Shown in pieces: positions 9,470-18,088 of a stretch of 64,000 nt of DNA; position 1 is the stretch's first letter; every line of letters starts with the position of its first letter. The stretch spans positions 124,001-188,000 of the forward strand of contig CAJUTV010000003.1 in the NCBI GenBank assembly GCA_910589305.1, written 5' to 3'. Source of the stretch: an uncultured Lachnospira sp. (lineage in GTDB: Bacteria; Bacillota; Clostridia; Lachnospirales; Lachnospiraceae). A program made the position numbers and the translations under genes. The notes beneath the pieces were generated by a model. The model was not told the origin of the DNA, searched no databases, and saw only the letters and a program-made list of their open reading frames with translations.

Positions 9470-10069
9470 ATGAGTAATAATTATATACGTCAAGCAAATA
9501 TAACGCGGAAAACAAATGAAACGGATATTTCATTAAAGTTTGTTCTTGATGGTTTTGGAGATTCTAATATTAATACAGGCATTGGTTTTTTTGACCATAT
9601 GCTTATCAGCTTTGCAAAGCATGGCTTATTTAATCTTGATATAAAAGCAACGGGTGATTTGATTGTAGATTGCCACCATACAATAGAAGATGTTGGGATT
9701 GTTCTTGGTGAGGCAATTAAAAAGGCAGTTGGAGATAAAAAAACCATACGAAGATATGGTGATATTATCTTGCCGATGGACGAGGCATTAATTATGTGTG
9801 CCATTGATTTATCAGGACGTCCTTATCTTGTGTTTGAAGCCGATTTTCATTCGGATAGAGTCGGTTATTTTGATACACAGATGGTAAAAGAATTTTTCTA
9901 TGCCGTTTCGTACAGTGCTGGAATCAATCTTCATATAAGACAATTGAGCGGAGAAAATGACCATCATATTATTGAGGGCATGTTTAAGGCTTTTGCAAAA
10001 GTGCTTGATGAGGCAACAATAAAAGATGCAAGAATAAAGAGTTTGCTTTCTACAAAAGGGACGTTGTAA
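9470..10069 (+). CDS. hisB: Imidazoleglycerol-phosphate dehydratase
   Basis: Dehydrates imidazole glycerol phosphate to imidazole acetol phosphate (step 6). Manganese-binding His clusters are present: GFFDHML, DCHHTIEDVGI, and HHIIEGMFKAFA near the C-terminus. It is a monofunctional enzyme of 199 residues without the histidinol-phosphatase domain of the E. coli fusion. I chose ATG 9470 since GAGGG lies 5 bases upstream; the ATG at 9458 would overlap that site. Confidence 0.94.
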   Translation: MSNNYIRQANITRKTNETDISLKFVLDGFGDSNINTGIGFFDHMLISFAKHGLFNLDIKATGDLIVDCHHTIEDVGIVLGEAIKKAVGDKKTIRRYGDIILPMDEALIMCAIDLSGRPYLVFEADFHSDRVGYFDTQMVKEFFYAVSYSAGINLHIRQLSGENDHHIIEGMFKAFAKVLDEATIKDARIKSLLSTKGTL

Positions 10070-10192
10070 AATTTATATTTTACAAAAATATATGTTGCAG
10101 ATTGCAAATATTCGTTTGACTGTAATATATGCTAAAAGGAATTGTTTTAAGTTATTTACTGCTTCTTAATGAAGAAAAAAGGAGAAAAAAAG

Positions 10193-10915
10193 ATGCGTCT
10201 ATATCCAGCGATAGATATAAAAAATGGTCAGTGTGTCCGTTTAAAAAAAGGACAATTTAATGAGGTTACGGTTTATTCAGATAAACCATATGAGATTGCA
10301 AAAGAATTTGAGGCTGATGGAGCAGGGTTTATACATATAGTAGACCTTGACGGAGCCTTAAAGGGAGAGCGGGTAAATGCAAAAGCCATCGAAGATATTG
10401 TAAAAAGTGTTTCCATTCCTGTTCAGCTAGGCGGCGGTATCCGGACGCTTGATAATATAAAAGAGGTGCTGGATTTGGGTGTTTACCGTGTTATTATTGG
10501 AACAAAGGCAGTCACAAATCCAGATTTTATCAAAGAGGCAATCCATCAATTTGGTGCCAAGCATATTGTTGTGGGTATTGATGCAAAAGATGGATTTGTG
10601 GCGGTTGAAGGCTGGGAAAAGTTAAGTGATAAGACTGCGTTAAGTTTGGCACTTGCAATGAAAGATATAGGGGTTCAGACAATTGTATATACGGATATTT
10701 CAAAAGACGGTATGCTGACAGGACCAAATATTGAGCAGACAAAACTTTTATCAGACCAGACAGGGATTGATATTATTGCTTCTGGCGGCATGTCTTGTAT
10801 GGAGGATTTAGACCATGTGTATCAAGCAGGTATACATGGTGCGATTATGGGAAAGGCTCTCTATGAAAAAAAGATTTGCCTAAAAGATGCCATACAACAG
10901 TTTGAAAGGAATTAA
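10193..10915 (+). CDS. hisA: ProFAR isomerase HisA
   Basis: Catalyses the Amadori rearrangement of ProFAR to PRFAR in a (beta-alpha)8 barrel. Both catalytic Asp residues are present: D8 in YPAIDIKNG and the Asp of VVGIDAKDG near residue 127. Phosphate-binding glycines are in QLGGGIR and ASGGMS. Length is 240 residues. Start ATG 10193 is preceded by AAGGAG; the upstream in-frame ATG at 10169 is not. Three bases separate its stop from the next gene. Confidence 0.94.
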   Translation: MRLYPAIDIKNGQCVRLKKGQFNEVTVYSDKPYEIAKEFEADGAGFIHIVDLDGALKGERVNAKAIEDIVKSVSIPVQLGGGIRTLDNIKEVLDLGVYRVIIGTKAVTNPDFIKEAIHQFGAKHIVVGIDAKDGFVAVEGWEKLSDKTALSLALAMKDIGVQTIVYTDISKDGMLTGPNIEQTKLLSDQTGIDIIASGGMSCMEDLDHVYQAGIHGAIMGKALYEKKICLKDAIQQFERN

Positions 10916-10918
10916 AAA

Positions 10919-12223
10919 ATGTCTTACAAGAAATTAATACCAACCATTTATTTAAAGGATATGGTTGCCTATAAAGATTTACAATGCAGTCAAAAAAATA
11001 GTGATGGAGATGCGGTGTCGCTTGCAGTTAATTACAGCAATAATGGCGCTGATGAAATCATTATAATGGATATGTCGTATGATGATGCATCCCATGAGGA
11101 GGCAATTCGCATTATCCGACAGATTACAAAGTTAATGGATACGCCTGTTCTTGTCGGCGGCAATGTAAACAGGGTAGAAGATGTTAAAAAATATCTCTAT
11201 GCAGGGGCAAAAGTTGCTTTGTTAGATGATTTAAGAGAAAGCAATATGCTGATGATGAAGGAGGTTACAGACCGATTTGGAAGTGATAAAATCGGTTTGA
11301 TAAGTCATTCGTTTGATAAAGATATTTATCATATGGCAATAGACCATCATATTTGTATTAATGTTTTAAGTCAAGGTTGCAGTGCAAGTGTGCAGGATTT
11401 TTTAGAAATTCCTACGATTGCTTTTATAAATGAGATGATTTTACATGATTATTTAGATGAAGATACAACAATATTTAATGAAATTTTAAAAAAAGAAAAT
11501 GTATATGGCATAACCAGTTTTCATTTATCAAAGCCCGACTATGATTTTATGAAAATAAAAGCAACGTTGAGTGATTTAGGAATTGCAATGAACACATTTA
11601 CAAGTGCAATACCATTTTCAGAATTTAAGTTAAACAGTGATGGATTGATTCCAGTAATTGTGCAGGATTATAAAACCGATGAAATTTTGATGCTCGCCTA
11701 TATGAATGAGGAGAGCTATAATGCAACATTGCGTACAGGAAAGATGACGTATTTTAGCAGAAGCCGCAAGGAATTGTGGGTGAAAGGATTAACTTCAGGA
11801 CATTTTCAATATGTTCGTTCGATTGGTATTGACTGTGATAATGATACATTGCTTGCCAAAGTAAAGCAAGTGGGCGCTGCATGTCACACGGGCAATCGAA
11901 GCTGTTTTTATCGTGAATTGATGTCGATGGAATATGCACAGACCAATCCGCTAAAAGTTTTTAATGATGTAATGAATGTAATTGAAGATAGAAAACGCAA
12001 TCCAAAAGAAGGCTCTTATACGAATTATTTATTTGATAAAGGAATCGATAAGATACTGAAAAAGTGTGGTGAGGAGGCAACTGAAATTATTATTGCCGCT
12101 AAAAATCCAGACCCAGAAGAAATCAAATACGAAATTTCGGATTTTTTGTATCATATTATGGTATTAATGGTGCTGCGTGATGTGACTTGGGAAGATATTG
12201 TAAAAGAGCTTGCAAATAGATAA
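10919..12223 (+). CDS. hisIE: HisF-like pseudoenzyme fused to HisI-HisE
   Basis: A three-part protein. Residues 1 to about 235 resemble a HisF/HisA barrel (KKLIPTIYLKDMVAYKD, PVLVGGNVNRVEDV, FGSDKIGLIS), but the two catalytic Asp positions of HisF read Tyr (in TIYLKD) and Ser (in GLISHS). The second half of the barrel is strongly diverged, so this part should not make imidazole glycerol phosphate. From about 238 comes HisI (phosphoribosyl-AMP cyclohydrolase), with WVKGLTSGH, the metal-binding DCDNDTLL and GAACHTGNRSCF. From about 345 comes HisE (phosphoribosyl-ATP pyrophosphatase), with CGEEATEIIIAAK and EISDFLYH. It performs steps 2 and 3 and closes the his operon. No intact hisF or hisH lies in the window. 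Confidence 0.9.
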   Translation: MSYKKLIPTIYLKDMVAYKDLQCSQKNSDGDAVSLAVNYSNNGADEIIIMDMSYDDASHEEAIRIIRQITKLMDTPVLVGGNVNRVEDVKKYLYAGAKVALLDDLRESNMLMMKEVTDRFGSDKIGLISHSFDKDIYHMAIDHHICINVLSQGCSASVQDFLEIPTIAFINEMILHDYLDEDTTIFNEILKKENVYGITSFHLSKPDYDFMKIKATLSDLGIAMNTFTSAIPFSEFKLNSDGLIPVIVQDYKTDEILMLAYMNEESYNATLRTGKMTYFSRSRKELWVKGLTSGHFQYVRSIGIDCDNDTLLAKVKQVGAACHTGNRSCFYRELMSMEYAQTNPLKVFNDVMNVIEDRKRNPKEGSYTNYLFDKGIDKILKKCGEEATEIIIAAKNPDPEEIKYEISDFLYHIMVLMVLRDVTWEDIVKELANR

Positions 12224-12255
12224 TATAAAAACGGCACAGAAATGAGGACAAGATT

Positions 12256-13488
12256 TTGAAGTATATTATTACACATATGAACCATTATTTTATATCTGCA
12301 CAATATGAAAAGGATGTTTGTATTGCGCTGCATTCCTATAAGGAAAAAAATATCAATAATGCTGATATTGCAATGGGAAATATTTATATTGGGCGTGTTG
12401 AAAATGTAGTAAAAAATATCAACTGTGCATTTATTGAGATTCAAAAAGGTGTAAAATGTTATTATTCATTGGATGATAATAAAAAGCATATTTTCTTGAG
12501 GAAAGAAAATGACGGTCGTGTCAATCAAGGGGATGCGCTTTTAGTTCAAGTATGTAAGGAACCATTAAAAACAAAATCGGCTACAGTGACGGGAAAGATA
12601 GAGTTAGCGGGCAAATATTTAGTGTTGTCAACCGATGTAGATGGTGTTTATGTATCATCAAATATAAAAAACGATAGTCGCTGTAAGCTGTTAAAAGATG
12701 GATTGATTTCGTATCTTGACAATCAGTCAAACGAGTTTGCAAATATAACAGATTATGGTTTTATTCTTCGGTCAAACAGCATATATGCACAAGAAGAGGA
12801 CGTTATAAATGAGGCTAAAAAGCTGATAGACCATTTTTATAAAATTCTCAAAAATGGTATATATGGCAAGTTTTGTACTTGCCTGTACCAGTCTGTGCCT
12901 TCTTACATTCAAGAAATTCAAGATTTATCCAGTGAACATTTAGAAGAAATTATTACAGATGATATGCAGGTAGCAGAATTGTTAAAACAGTCACTTACAG
13001 GAAAAGATATTGAAAAAGTAAGATGGTATCAAGATGATATGCTGCCATTATATAAATTATATGATGTTGAAAAGCAATTAAAAAAAGCCTTATCGCCAAA
13101 AGTTTGGTTAAAATGCGGCGGATTTATTGTGATACAACAGACAGAAGCACTGGTATCCATTGATGTCAATTCTGCAAAATGCGTCTCAAAAAAGCGCGGC
13201 GAACAGGCATTAGAAGATACTTATTTTAAGGTTAATATGGAAGCTGCTGCAGAAATTGCCATACAGCTTCGCCTTCGCAATATTTCAGGAATTATTATTG
13301 TTGATTTTATTAATATGAAGGAAAATGAACATTATAATCAACTGATTGCCGCTTTAAAAGAGTATTTTAAAAAAGATAAAATAATGACAACATTTGTTGA
13401 TATCACAAGACTTGGTTTGGTAGAGATTACAAGGAAAAGAGTAGGAAAAACATTAAAAGAAGTTTATGAGGATTATCGTATTGAGTGA
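12256..13488 (+). CDS. RNase E/G-family endoribonuclease
   Basis: Endonuclease for rRNA and mRNA processing. An N-terminal S1-like domain (about residues 35-120) is followed by the RNase E/G core: LVSIDVNSAK and IIIVDFINM carry the two magnesium-binding Asp residues, and TRLGLVEITRKRVGKTL ends the core. The protein (410 residues) is shorter than E. coli RNase G and lacks the CPxCxG zinc-link that follows the TRKR motif in RNase E/G. The start is TTG 12256 with GAGGA 7 bases upstream; ATG 12277 is a weaker alternative. It follows the his operon by 32 bases. Confidence 0.85.
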   Translation: MKYIITHMNHYFISAQYEKDVCIALHSYKEKNINNADIAMGNIYIGRVENVVKNINCAFIEIQKGVKCYYSLDDNKKHIFLRKENDGRVNQGDALLVQVCKEPLKTKSATVTGKIELAGKYLVLSTDVDGVYVSSNIKNDSRCKLLKDGLISYLDNQSNEFANITDYGFILRSNSIYAQEEDVINEAKKLIDHFYKILKNGIYGKFCTCLYQSVPSYIQEIQDLSSEHLEEIITDDMQVAELLKQSLTGKDIEKVRWYQDDMLPLYKLYDVEKQLKKALSPKVWLKCGGFIVIQQTEALVSIDVNSAKCVSKKRGEQALEDTYFKVNMEAAAEIAIQLRLRNISGIIIVDFINMKENEHYNQLIAALKEYFKKDKIMTTFVDITRLGLVEITRKRVGKTLKEVYEDYRIE

Positions 13489-13993
13489 TAAAAAGTATTC
13501 TTATGAGGATTTTTATAATAAAATCAGCGCTCCTATCAAAAATTCACCTTTAAAATATAAAATTTTTTTATTTGTCTATCGTTATCTGGTTTACTTTACG
13601 GTTCTTATTTATATGGCATTGCTGATATATTGCCTGATTCAAGGTTTATATCATCAATTTTTTAATGCAGTTTTGACACCTGCTATAACTTTTATTGTAG
13701 TGACAATAGTGCGGCGGCTTATCAATGCACCGCGTCCTTATAAGGTTTATCCCATTAAGCCTTTAATAGCTAAAAAGAAAGAAGGCGAGTCTTTTCCAAG
13801 CAGACACACACTGTCTATTACCATTATTGCAATGGTTGGGTTGTATGTTTGTTGGCCTGTGGGCATAGTTTTATGGATAATGTCTGTATGTATGGGGATT
13901 TCAAGGGTTCTTGCCGGTGTGCATTTTCCAAGAGATGTGCTGGCAGCAGCTATGATTAGTATTGTGGCTGGAATGGGTATGTTTTTTTGGTAA
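13466..13993 (+). CDS. PAP2-family membrane phosphatase
   Basis: A phosphatidic-acid-phosphatase-type enzyme, probably acting on lipid phosphates or undecaprenyl pyrophosphate at the outer face of the membrane. The three phosphatase motifs are clear: VRRLINAPRP (K/R-x6-RP), FPSRHT (PSGH variant with Arg) and SRVLAGVHFPRD (SR-x5-H-x3-D). About five hydrophobic helices surround them. It overlaps the RNase gene by 23 bases. TTG 13481, with GAGGAT 8 bases upstream, is a credible alternative start that would remove five residues. Confidence 0.87.
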   Translation: MRIIVLSDKKYSYEDFYNKISAPIKNSPLKYKIFLFVYRYLVYFTVLIYMALLIYCLIQGLYHQFFNAVLTPAITFIVVTIVRRLINAPRPYKVYPIKPLIAKKKEGESFPSRHTLSITIIAMVGLYVCWPVGIVLWIMSVCMGISRVLAGVHFPRDVLAAAMISIVAGMGMFFW

Positions 13994-14061
13994 AAAAAGT
14001 TTTAGAGATGTGAAAGTAAATGAAAAGATGTATGAAAGAAAGGTTAGAAGGGAGGATTCTT

Positions 14062-15420
14062 ATGGAAAAAAAGAACATAAAACTTGCTTATATTGGGGGC
14101 GGTTCTAAAATGTGGGCAAGAGTATTTATGAATGATTTAGCATTGTGCAAAGATATGACAGGAGAAATTGGACTGTATGATATTGATATAGAGGCTGCCA
14201 ATCGAAATAAACGTATTGGCGAATATATCAACCAATCACCAGAAACTTGTACAAAATGGAAGTATGTGGTGTATGAGCGTTTAGAAGGTTGCCTTTTAGA
14301 TGCAGATTTTGTTGTTATATCGATTTTGCCGGGTACGTTTGAGGATATGAGGGTAGATGTTCATATGCCTGAAAAATATGGTATTTATCAAAGTGTAGGC
14401 GATACGGCAGGACCGGGCGGCGTTATGCGCGCTGTTCGCACGGTTCCTATGTTTGAGACATTTGCTCAGGCTATCAAAAATATATGTCCAAAGGCATGGG
14501 TTATTAATTTTACCAATCCAATGAGTATATGTACAAAAACATTATACGATATCTTTCCTGAAATTAAAGCCTTTGGCTGCTGCCATGAGGTTTTTCATAC
14601 ACAGGATTTTTTATGTGACATTTTAAAAGAACATACAGGAATTTGTGCAAAGCGAAAAGATATTTATACAGAGGTTGCAGGAATCAATCATTTTACATGG
14701 ATTAGCAGCGCAAAATATCAAGATATTGAAATTATGGATTTTTTGCCAGAATATATAGAGAAACATTTTGAGGAAGGTTATTATGAGCATGGTACTGCCG
14801 ACCAATATCAAACCGATTGTTTTGCTTATGCCAATCGAGTGAAAATGGATATGTATAAGCGTTATGGCGTTTTGGGGGCAGCAGGAGACAGGCATCTAGC
14901 TGAATTTATGAATAATTCATGGTATTTAAACAATCCAGAGCAGGTAAAAGAATGGAAGTTTGCTTTGACTTCCGTTGATTTTAGAATTAATCAAATGAAT
15001 GAAAAAATCAACGAATCGAAAGAAATGGCAGATGGCGTTCGTCCTGTAAAAGTAGAAAAATCAGATGAGGAAGCCGTTGATTTAATGCGTGCGGTGCTTG
15101 GTCTTACAAGTGCAGTAAGCAATGTAAATATTGTAAATAAAGGGCAGATTGATTGGCTGCCAAAAGGTAGCATTGTAGAATCCAATGCCATATTTACAAA
15201 TAATAATGTCAATCCAATAATGACAAAGCCGCTTCCAAAAAGTGTACAAGTGCTTGTAAAACGCTGTTGTGACAATGTTGATGTGCTGTATGAGGGAATT
15301 AAAAATAAAGATATGGATATGATATTTGCAGCGTTTATCAATCAGCCGCTCTGTTCATGTTTGACAATTGATGAAGGAAAAAGGCTGTTTGAGGAAATGC
15401 TTGCTCATATAAAACATTGA
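14062..15420 (+). CDS. GH4 alpha-galacturonidase
   Basis: An NAD+- and Mn2+-dependent glycoside hydrolase of family 4 that cleaves by redox elimination. It has the Rossmann start LAYIGGGSKMW, FTNPMS, and the metal-ligand motifs CCHEVFHTQ and INHFTW. The CHEV motif has been reported as the hallmark of GH4 alpha-galacturonidases (LplD type), so the likely substrate is an alpha-galacturonide from pectin. Length is 452 residues. ATG 14062 is chosen for the GGGAGG site upstream. There is no signal peptide, so it acts in the cytoplasm on imported oligosaccharides. The pectinesterase at 61-62 kb fits the same diet. Confidence 0.86.
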   Translation: MEKKNIKLAYIGGGSKMWARVFMNDLALCKDMTGEIGLYDIDIEAANRNKRIGEYINQSPETCTKWKYVVYERLEGCLLDADFVVISILPGTFEDMRVDVHMPEKYGIYQSVGDTAGPGGVMRAVRTVPMFETFAQAIKNICPKAWVINFTNPMSICTKTLYDIFPEIKAFGCCHEVFHTQDFLCDILKEHTGICAKRKDIYTEVAGINHFTWISSAKYQDIEIMDFLPEYIEKHFEEGYYEHGTADQYQTDCFAYANRVKMDMYKRYGVLGAAGDRHLAEFMNNSWYLNNPEQVKEWKFALTSVDFRINQMNEKINESKEMADGVRPVKVEKSDEEAVDLMRAVLGLTSAVSNVNIVNKGQIDWLPKGSIVESNAIFTNNNVNPIMTKPLPKSVQVLVKRCCDNVDVLYEGIKNKDMDMIFAAFINQPLCSCLTIDEGKRLFEEMLAHIKH

Positions 15421-15467
15421 TTTATTTTGGCGAGCAGCAAGCCAATTACAACTGTTGATTTGTAAAG

Positions 15468-15498
15468 GAGAGAGCCGTTTTGTGGCTTTCTCTTTTTT
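15468..15498 (+). terminator. Rho-independent terminator after GH4 gene
   Basis: Stem GAGAGAGCC/GGCTTTCTC (one G-U pair) with a 7-base loop, followed by TTTTTT. Confidence 0.85.
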
Positions 15499-15738
15499 GT
15501 ATGTTTAATATATCATATTAAATTAAGAAAAAATAAAAATTTTGCTATTAAGAGAATAAAAATAAAGGTTTCCTATTTTTTATTGATTTTATAATAGAAA
15601 AATTTTTATACCATTATGAGGTTCCCTCTTAATAATATAGCAATAAAACTGTAATATATAGCAAATATTTTAATAATTTAAAGGAAAATAAAGAAAATTT
15701 GTTTTATAGTTTATGAAAAGAAAATTGGAAAGGTGGTA
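15499..15738. other. AT-rich intergenic region
   Basis: A 240-base stretch between the GH4 terminator and the next short reading frame. It is very AT-rich with poly-A/T tracts; I see no gene and no convincing promoter with both boxes at proper spacing. Confidence 0.5.
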
Positions 15739-15891
15739 ATGCTCATGGAAGAATTAACAGCAATAATTGAAGAAGGAGACAGATTGTCTTTTGATATAAA
15801 ATGTCTGAAAAATGGAGGTTCGTATGAAGGTTGGAATAATAGGCATGGGCAATATGGGAAGCAAATATGCCCAGTTGATATCCAAAGGTGA
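15739..15891 (+). CDS. Possible 50-residue leader peptide or gene remnant
   Basis: A short reading frame starts at ATG 15739 (alternative ATG 15745) with AAGGTGG correctly placed upstream. The product begins MLMEELTAIIEEGDRL and ends VDIQR. It overlaps the start of the dehydrogenase gene by 68 bases in another frame. The first half looks like the amino end of a soluble protein, and the rest is read out of frame through the downstream gene. It could be a coupled leader or the remnant of a gene lost when the downstream gene was inserted. No family recognised. Confidence 0.35.
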   Translation: MLMEELTAIIEEGDRLSFDIKCLKNGGSYEGWNNRHGQYGKQICPVDIQR

Positions 15892-17590
15892 GATAGCCGG
15901 AATGGAATTATCGGCTATTACAAGAGTGTCACAGGAAAGATGGGATAGTATAAAGGATTATGTGAGTGCAGATTTACATCGATTTAATTCGGGTGATGAT
16001 ATGTTTGATGCTGTCGATAAAGGAGTGTTGAAGCTCGATGCTGTTATTATTGTAACACCGCATTATTCGCATGAGACTTTGGCAATTAAAGCATTTGAAA
16101 GAGGCATAAGTGTGTTGTGTGACAAGCCAGCAGGAGTGTATTCAAAGCAGGCACGCAATATGCTGAAGGCATACAATGCTGTAAAGAAGGATAATCCAGA
16201 CCTTTTGTATGGCTATATATTTCATCAGAGGACATTTCCGATATACAAAAAGATAAAGCAAATTGTCGATAGTGGCGAATATGGAAAGATGAAGCGAGTA
16301 AATTGGGTCGTTACAGATTGGTATCGCTCAAATGCCTATTATGAGTCAGGGAGCTGGAGAGCAACATGGAAATATGATGGTGGGGGAACTTTGCTCAATC
16401 AATGTCCGCACAATCTTGACCTGCTTGTATGGATATGTGGAGAACCTGAGAGTGTGACTGGTTTCTGTAGGGAAGGGCAGTATCATCCTATAGAGGTGGA
16501 GGATGAGGTGACTGCTTATCTTGAATGGGAAAATGGAGCAAGCGGCGTATTTATTGCATCCACAGGGGAGGCACCGGGAGTGAACAGGCTAGAGATTAGT
16601 CTGGATAATGCACTGCTTGTGTGTGAGAATGGTCAGTTAAGAATAGCGGTGCTTGACAAACCTGAAATAGAGTACAGAAATGGAACGGGAGATTTATTTG
16701 CCAAGCCTGCCTATAAGTGGCATGATATCGAAGTTGAAGCGCCCGACAAGGCTTACAATAAGGTGTTGGAGAGCTTTGCAAGAGGCGAGATGGTGGCAGC
16801 AGGAGAGGAGGCTATCAAAAGTCTTTATATCTCCAATGCAATCTATCTGTCATCATGGGAGAGATGCAAAGTGGAGATACCAAAGATAGGGACTGTATAT
16901 GAAAAGCAGTTTGAACACAAATTTGAGATGGGACTTAGCAGGAAGTCAGCAGAAAATTATAAGAAGCAGGCAGAGAATACTTCGCATCCAGAGATTATAA
17001 GGCTTGTTCTGGGGGCATGCAGTACAAATTGTTATATTGTTTATAATAAGTTCTCCAAGAAATGTTTTATAATAGACCCAGCAGATGAGGCTGATAAGAT
17101 AATAAATGCTATAGAGACAAATGGGTTGAAACCGCAGTATATTATAATAACACATGGACACACCGACCATATATTGGCAATGAGAGCATTGGTGGACAAG
17201 TATAACATACCCGTTATGATTAGTCGGATAGATGCATGGAGGCTGTTAGATGAAAGACTTATTAATGAGCGTCCGTATGTAAAAGAACCCTATAAACCAG
17301 TTAGAGCTTCGGTGCTTCTTAGTGAGGGCGATGAAATCTGGCTTGATGATATCCGTTTTCAGATAATGATACTTCCAGGACATACACCAGGTTCTATGGC
17401 TATCGTTGGAGATGATATTATATTTACAGGAGATACGCTGATGGCAGGCAGATGCGGCAAGACAAGTCTTTTAGGCGGAGATGAGCAGGCATTAGCGGAG
17501 TCTGTAAAGCGGTTAAAGAATATGCCCAAAGATTATACGATATATCCAGGACACCGTGAAATTACTATGCTGTGTGAGTGCGGAATATAG
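15824..17590 (+). CDS. Gfo/Idh/MocA oxidoreductase fused to metallo-beta-lactamase-fold hydrolase
   Basis: Two enzymes in one chain of 588 residues. Residues 1 to about 365 are a Gfo/Idh/MocA dehydrogenase: KVGIIGMGNMGSKYAQLI binds NAD(P), DKPAGVY carries the EKP-like catalytic Lys, and NQCPHNLDLLVWICG has the H-x3-D pattern. Residues about 390-588 are a glyoxalase-II-like metallo-beta-lactamase domain with complete zinc ligands: THGHTDH, LPGHTPG, FTGDT and YPGH. The start ATG 15824 has GGAGG 5 bases upstream. Codon use is noticeably richer in G and C than the neighbouring genes, suggesting acquisition. The substrate is unknown; a sugar or inositol oxidation whose product is a (thio)ester or lactone for the hydrolase would be consistent (inference). 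Confidence 0.88.
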   Translation: MKVGIIGMGNMGSKYAQLISKGEIAGMELSAITRVSQERWDSIKDYVSADLHRFNSGDDMFDAVDKGVLKLDAVIIVTPHYSHETLAIKAFERGISVLCDKPAGVYSKQARNMLKAYNAVKKDNPDLLYGYIFHQRTFPIYKKIKQIVDSGEYGKMKRVNWVVTDWYRSNAYYESGSWRATWKYDGGGTLLNQCPHNLDLLVWICGEPESVTGFCREGQYHPIEVEDEVTAYLEWENGASGVFIASTGEAPGVNRLEISLDNALLVCENGQLRIAVLDKPEIEYRNGTGDLFAKPAYKWHDIEVEAPDKAYNKVLESFARGEMVAAGEEAIKSLYISNAIYLSSWERCKVEIPKIGTVYEKQFEHKFEMGLSRKSAENYKKQAENTSHPEIIRLVLGACSTNCYIVYNKFSKKCFIIDPADEADKIINAIETNGLKPQYIIITHGHTDHILAMRALVDKYNIPVMISRIDAWRLLDERLINERPYVKEPYKPVRASVLLSEGDEIWLDDIRFQIMILPGHTPGSMAIVGDDIIFTGDTLMAGRCGKTSLLGGDEQALAESVKRLKNMPKDYTIYPGHREITMLCECGI

Positions 17591-17689
17591 AATAAAATAA
17601 TTATCATTTTTAACAAATGCAGGTGGTTTGAGTGATGACATTTGGGCATCATTTATCCAAAAAGCATCATAAATATAAGAAATAAAAGA

Positions 17690-17741
17690 AACGTCGAGAA
17701 CATGCAAAAATGTAGTATTTATGCAGACTCTCGGCGTTTTT
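17690..17741 (+). terminator. Terminator-like hairpin
   Basis: Arms AACGTCGAGA (17690-17699) and TCTCGGCGTT (17729-17738), with one G-U pair, end in TTTTT. The loop is 29 bases and can fold further (ATGCA repeats). It lies 100 bases after the dehydrogenase fusion. Confidence 0.6.
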
Positions 17742-17858
17742 AATCGCATTAATCAGGAAGTGGATTGTCAATAGCTTTTGACTTTCTTAATAAACCTAAA
17801 ATCAAACTGTATAGGAGCGAAAAATGGCACGATTTTTCATTAATTTTATTGGAAATGA

Positions 17859-17887
17859 TTGACAAACAAATGTTCGTATTATATAAT
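17859..17887 (+). promoter_or_regulatory. Consensus sigma-A promoter
   Basis: TTGACA (17859-17864), 17-base spacer, TATAAT (17882-17887): a full consensus match. Predicted start of transcription is near 17894, giving a leader of about 195 bases before the 139-residue protein gene that contains the pseudoknot element. Confidence 0.85.
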
Positions 17888-17989
17888 AATGCAAACGGGC
17901 AAAGAAATACATATATGATTGTCAGTGAAGTCTGTTTGTGGCGATGCTGCAAATCGATTTTTTAGCGTAAGATGGGTTTGCAAAGCAAA

Positions 17990-18076
17990 GAATTTGTGTC
18001 TATGTGCTGCTTGACACAAATTCCCTAAAAAATGTATCCGTTTTTTATGGGGCTTTGCATAAAAAGCGGCGCAGAA
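17990..18076 (+). promoter_or_regulatory. Pseudoknotted RNA leader element, copy 1
   Basis: P1: GAATTTGTGTC (17990-18000) pairs with GACACAAATTC (18013-18023) around a 12-base loop. P2: CCCTAAAAAA with TTTTTTATGGG (18023-18052). The loop bases 18003-18012 (TGTGCTGCTT) can pair with AAGCGGCGCA at 18064-18073, allowing two G-U pairs, just upstream of the start region. The same architecture with compensatory changes occurs on the other strand at 46897-46983. It is probably a cis-acting translational control element; the ligand or trigger is unknown. Confidence 0.7.
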
Positions 18077-18088
18077 ATGGAACGTGTT

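Noticed and set aside
9440..9475. The GCGCAGAAATGAGG segment before hisB (and a similar one before the RNase E/G-family gene at 12235) as further pseudoknot copies
   Set aside because: The end segment resembles the 3' strand and ribosome site of the element, but no P1 hairpin with a matching loop is found upstream.
10919..11620. A functional HisF in the fusion protein
   Set aside because: Both catalytic Asp positions are replaced and the second half-barrel is not conserved.
17765..17965. A 66-codon frame on the + strand
   Set aside because: It spans the consensus promoter at 17859-17887, lacks a ribosome site and has no protein-like character.
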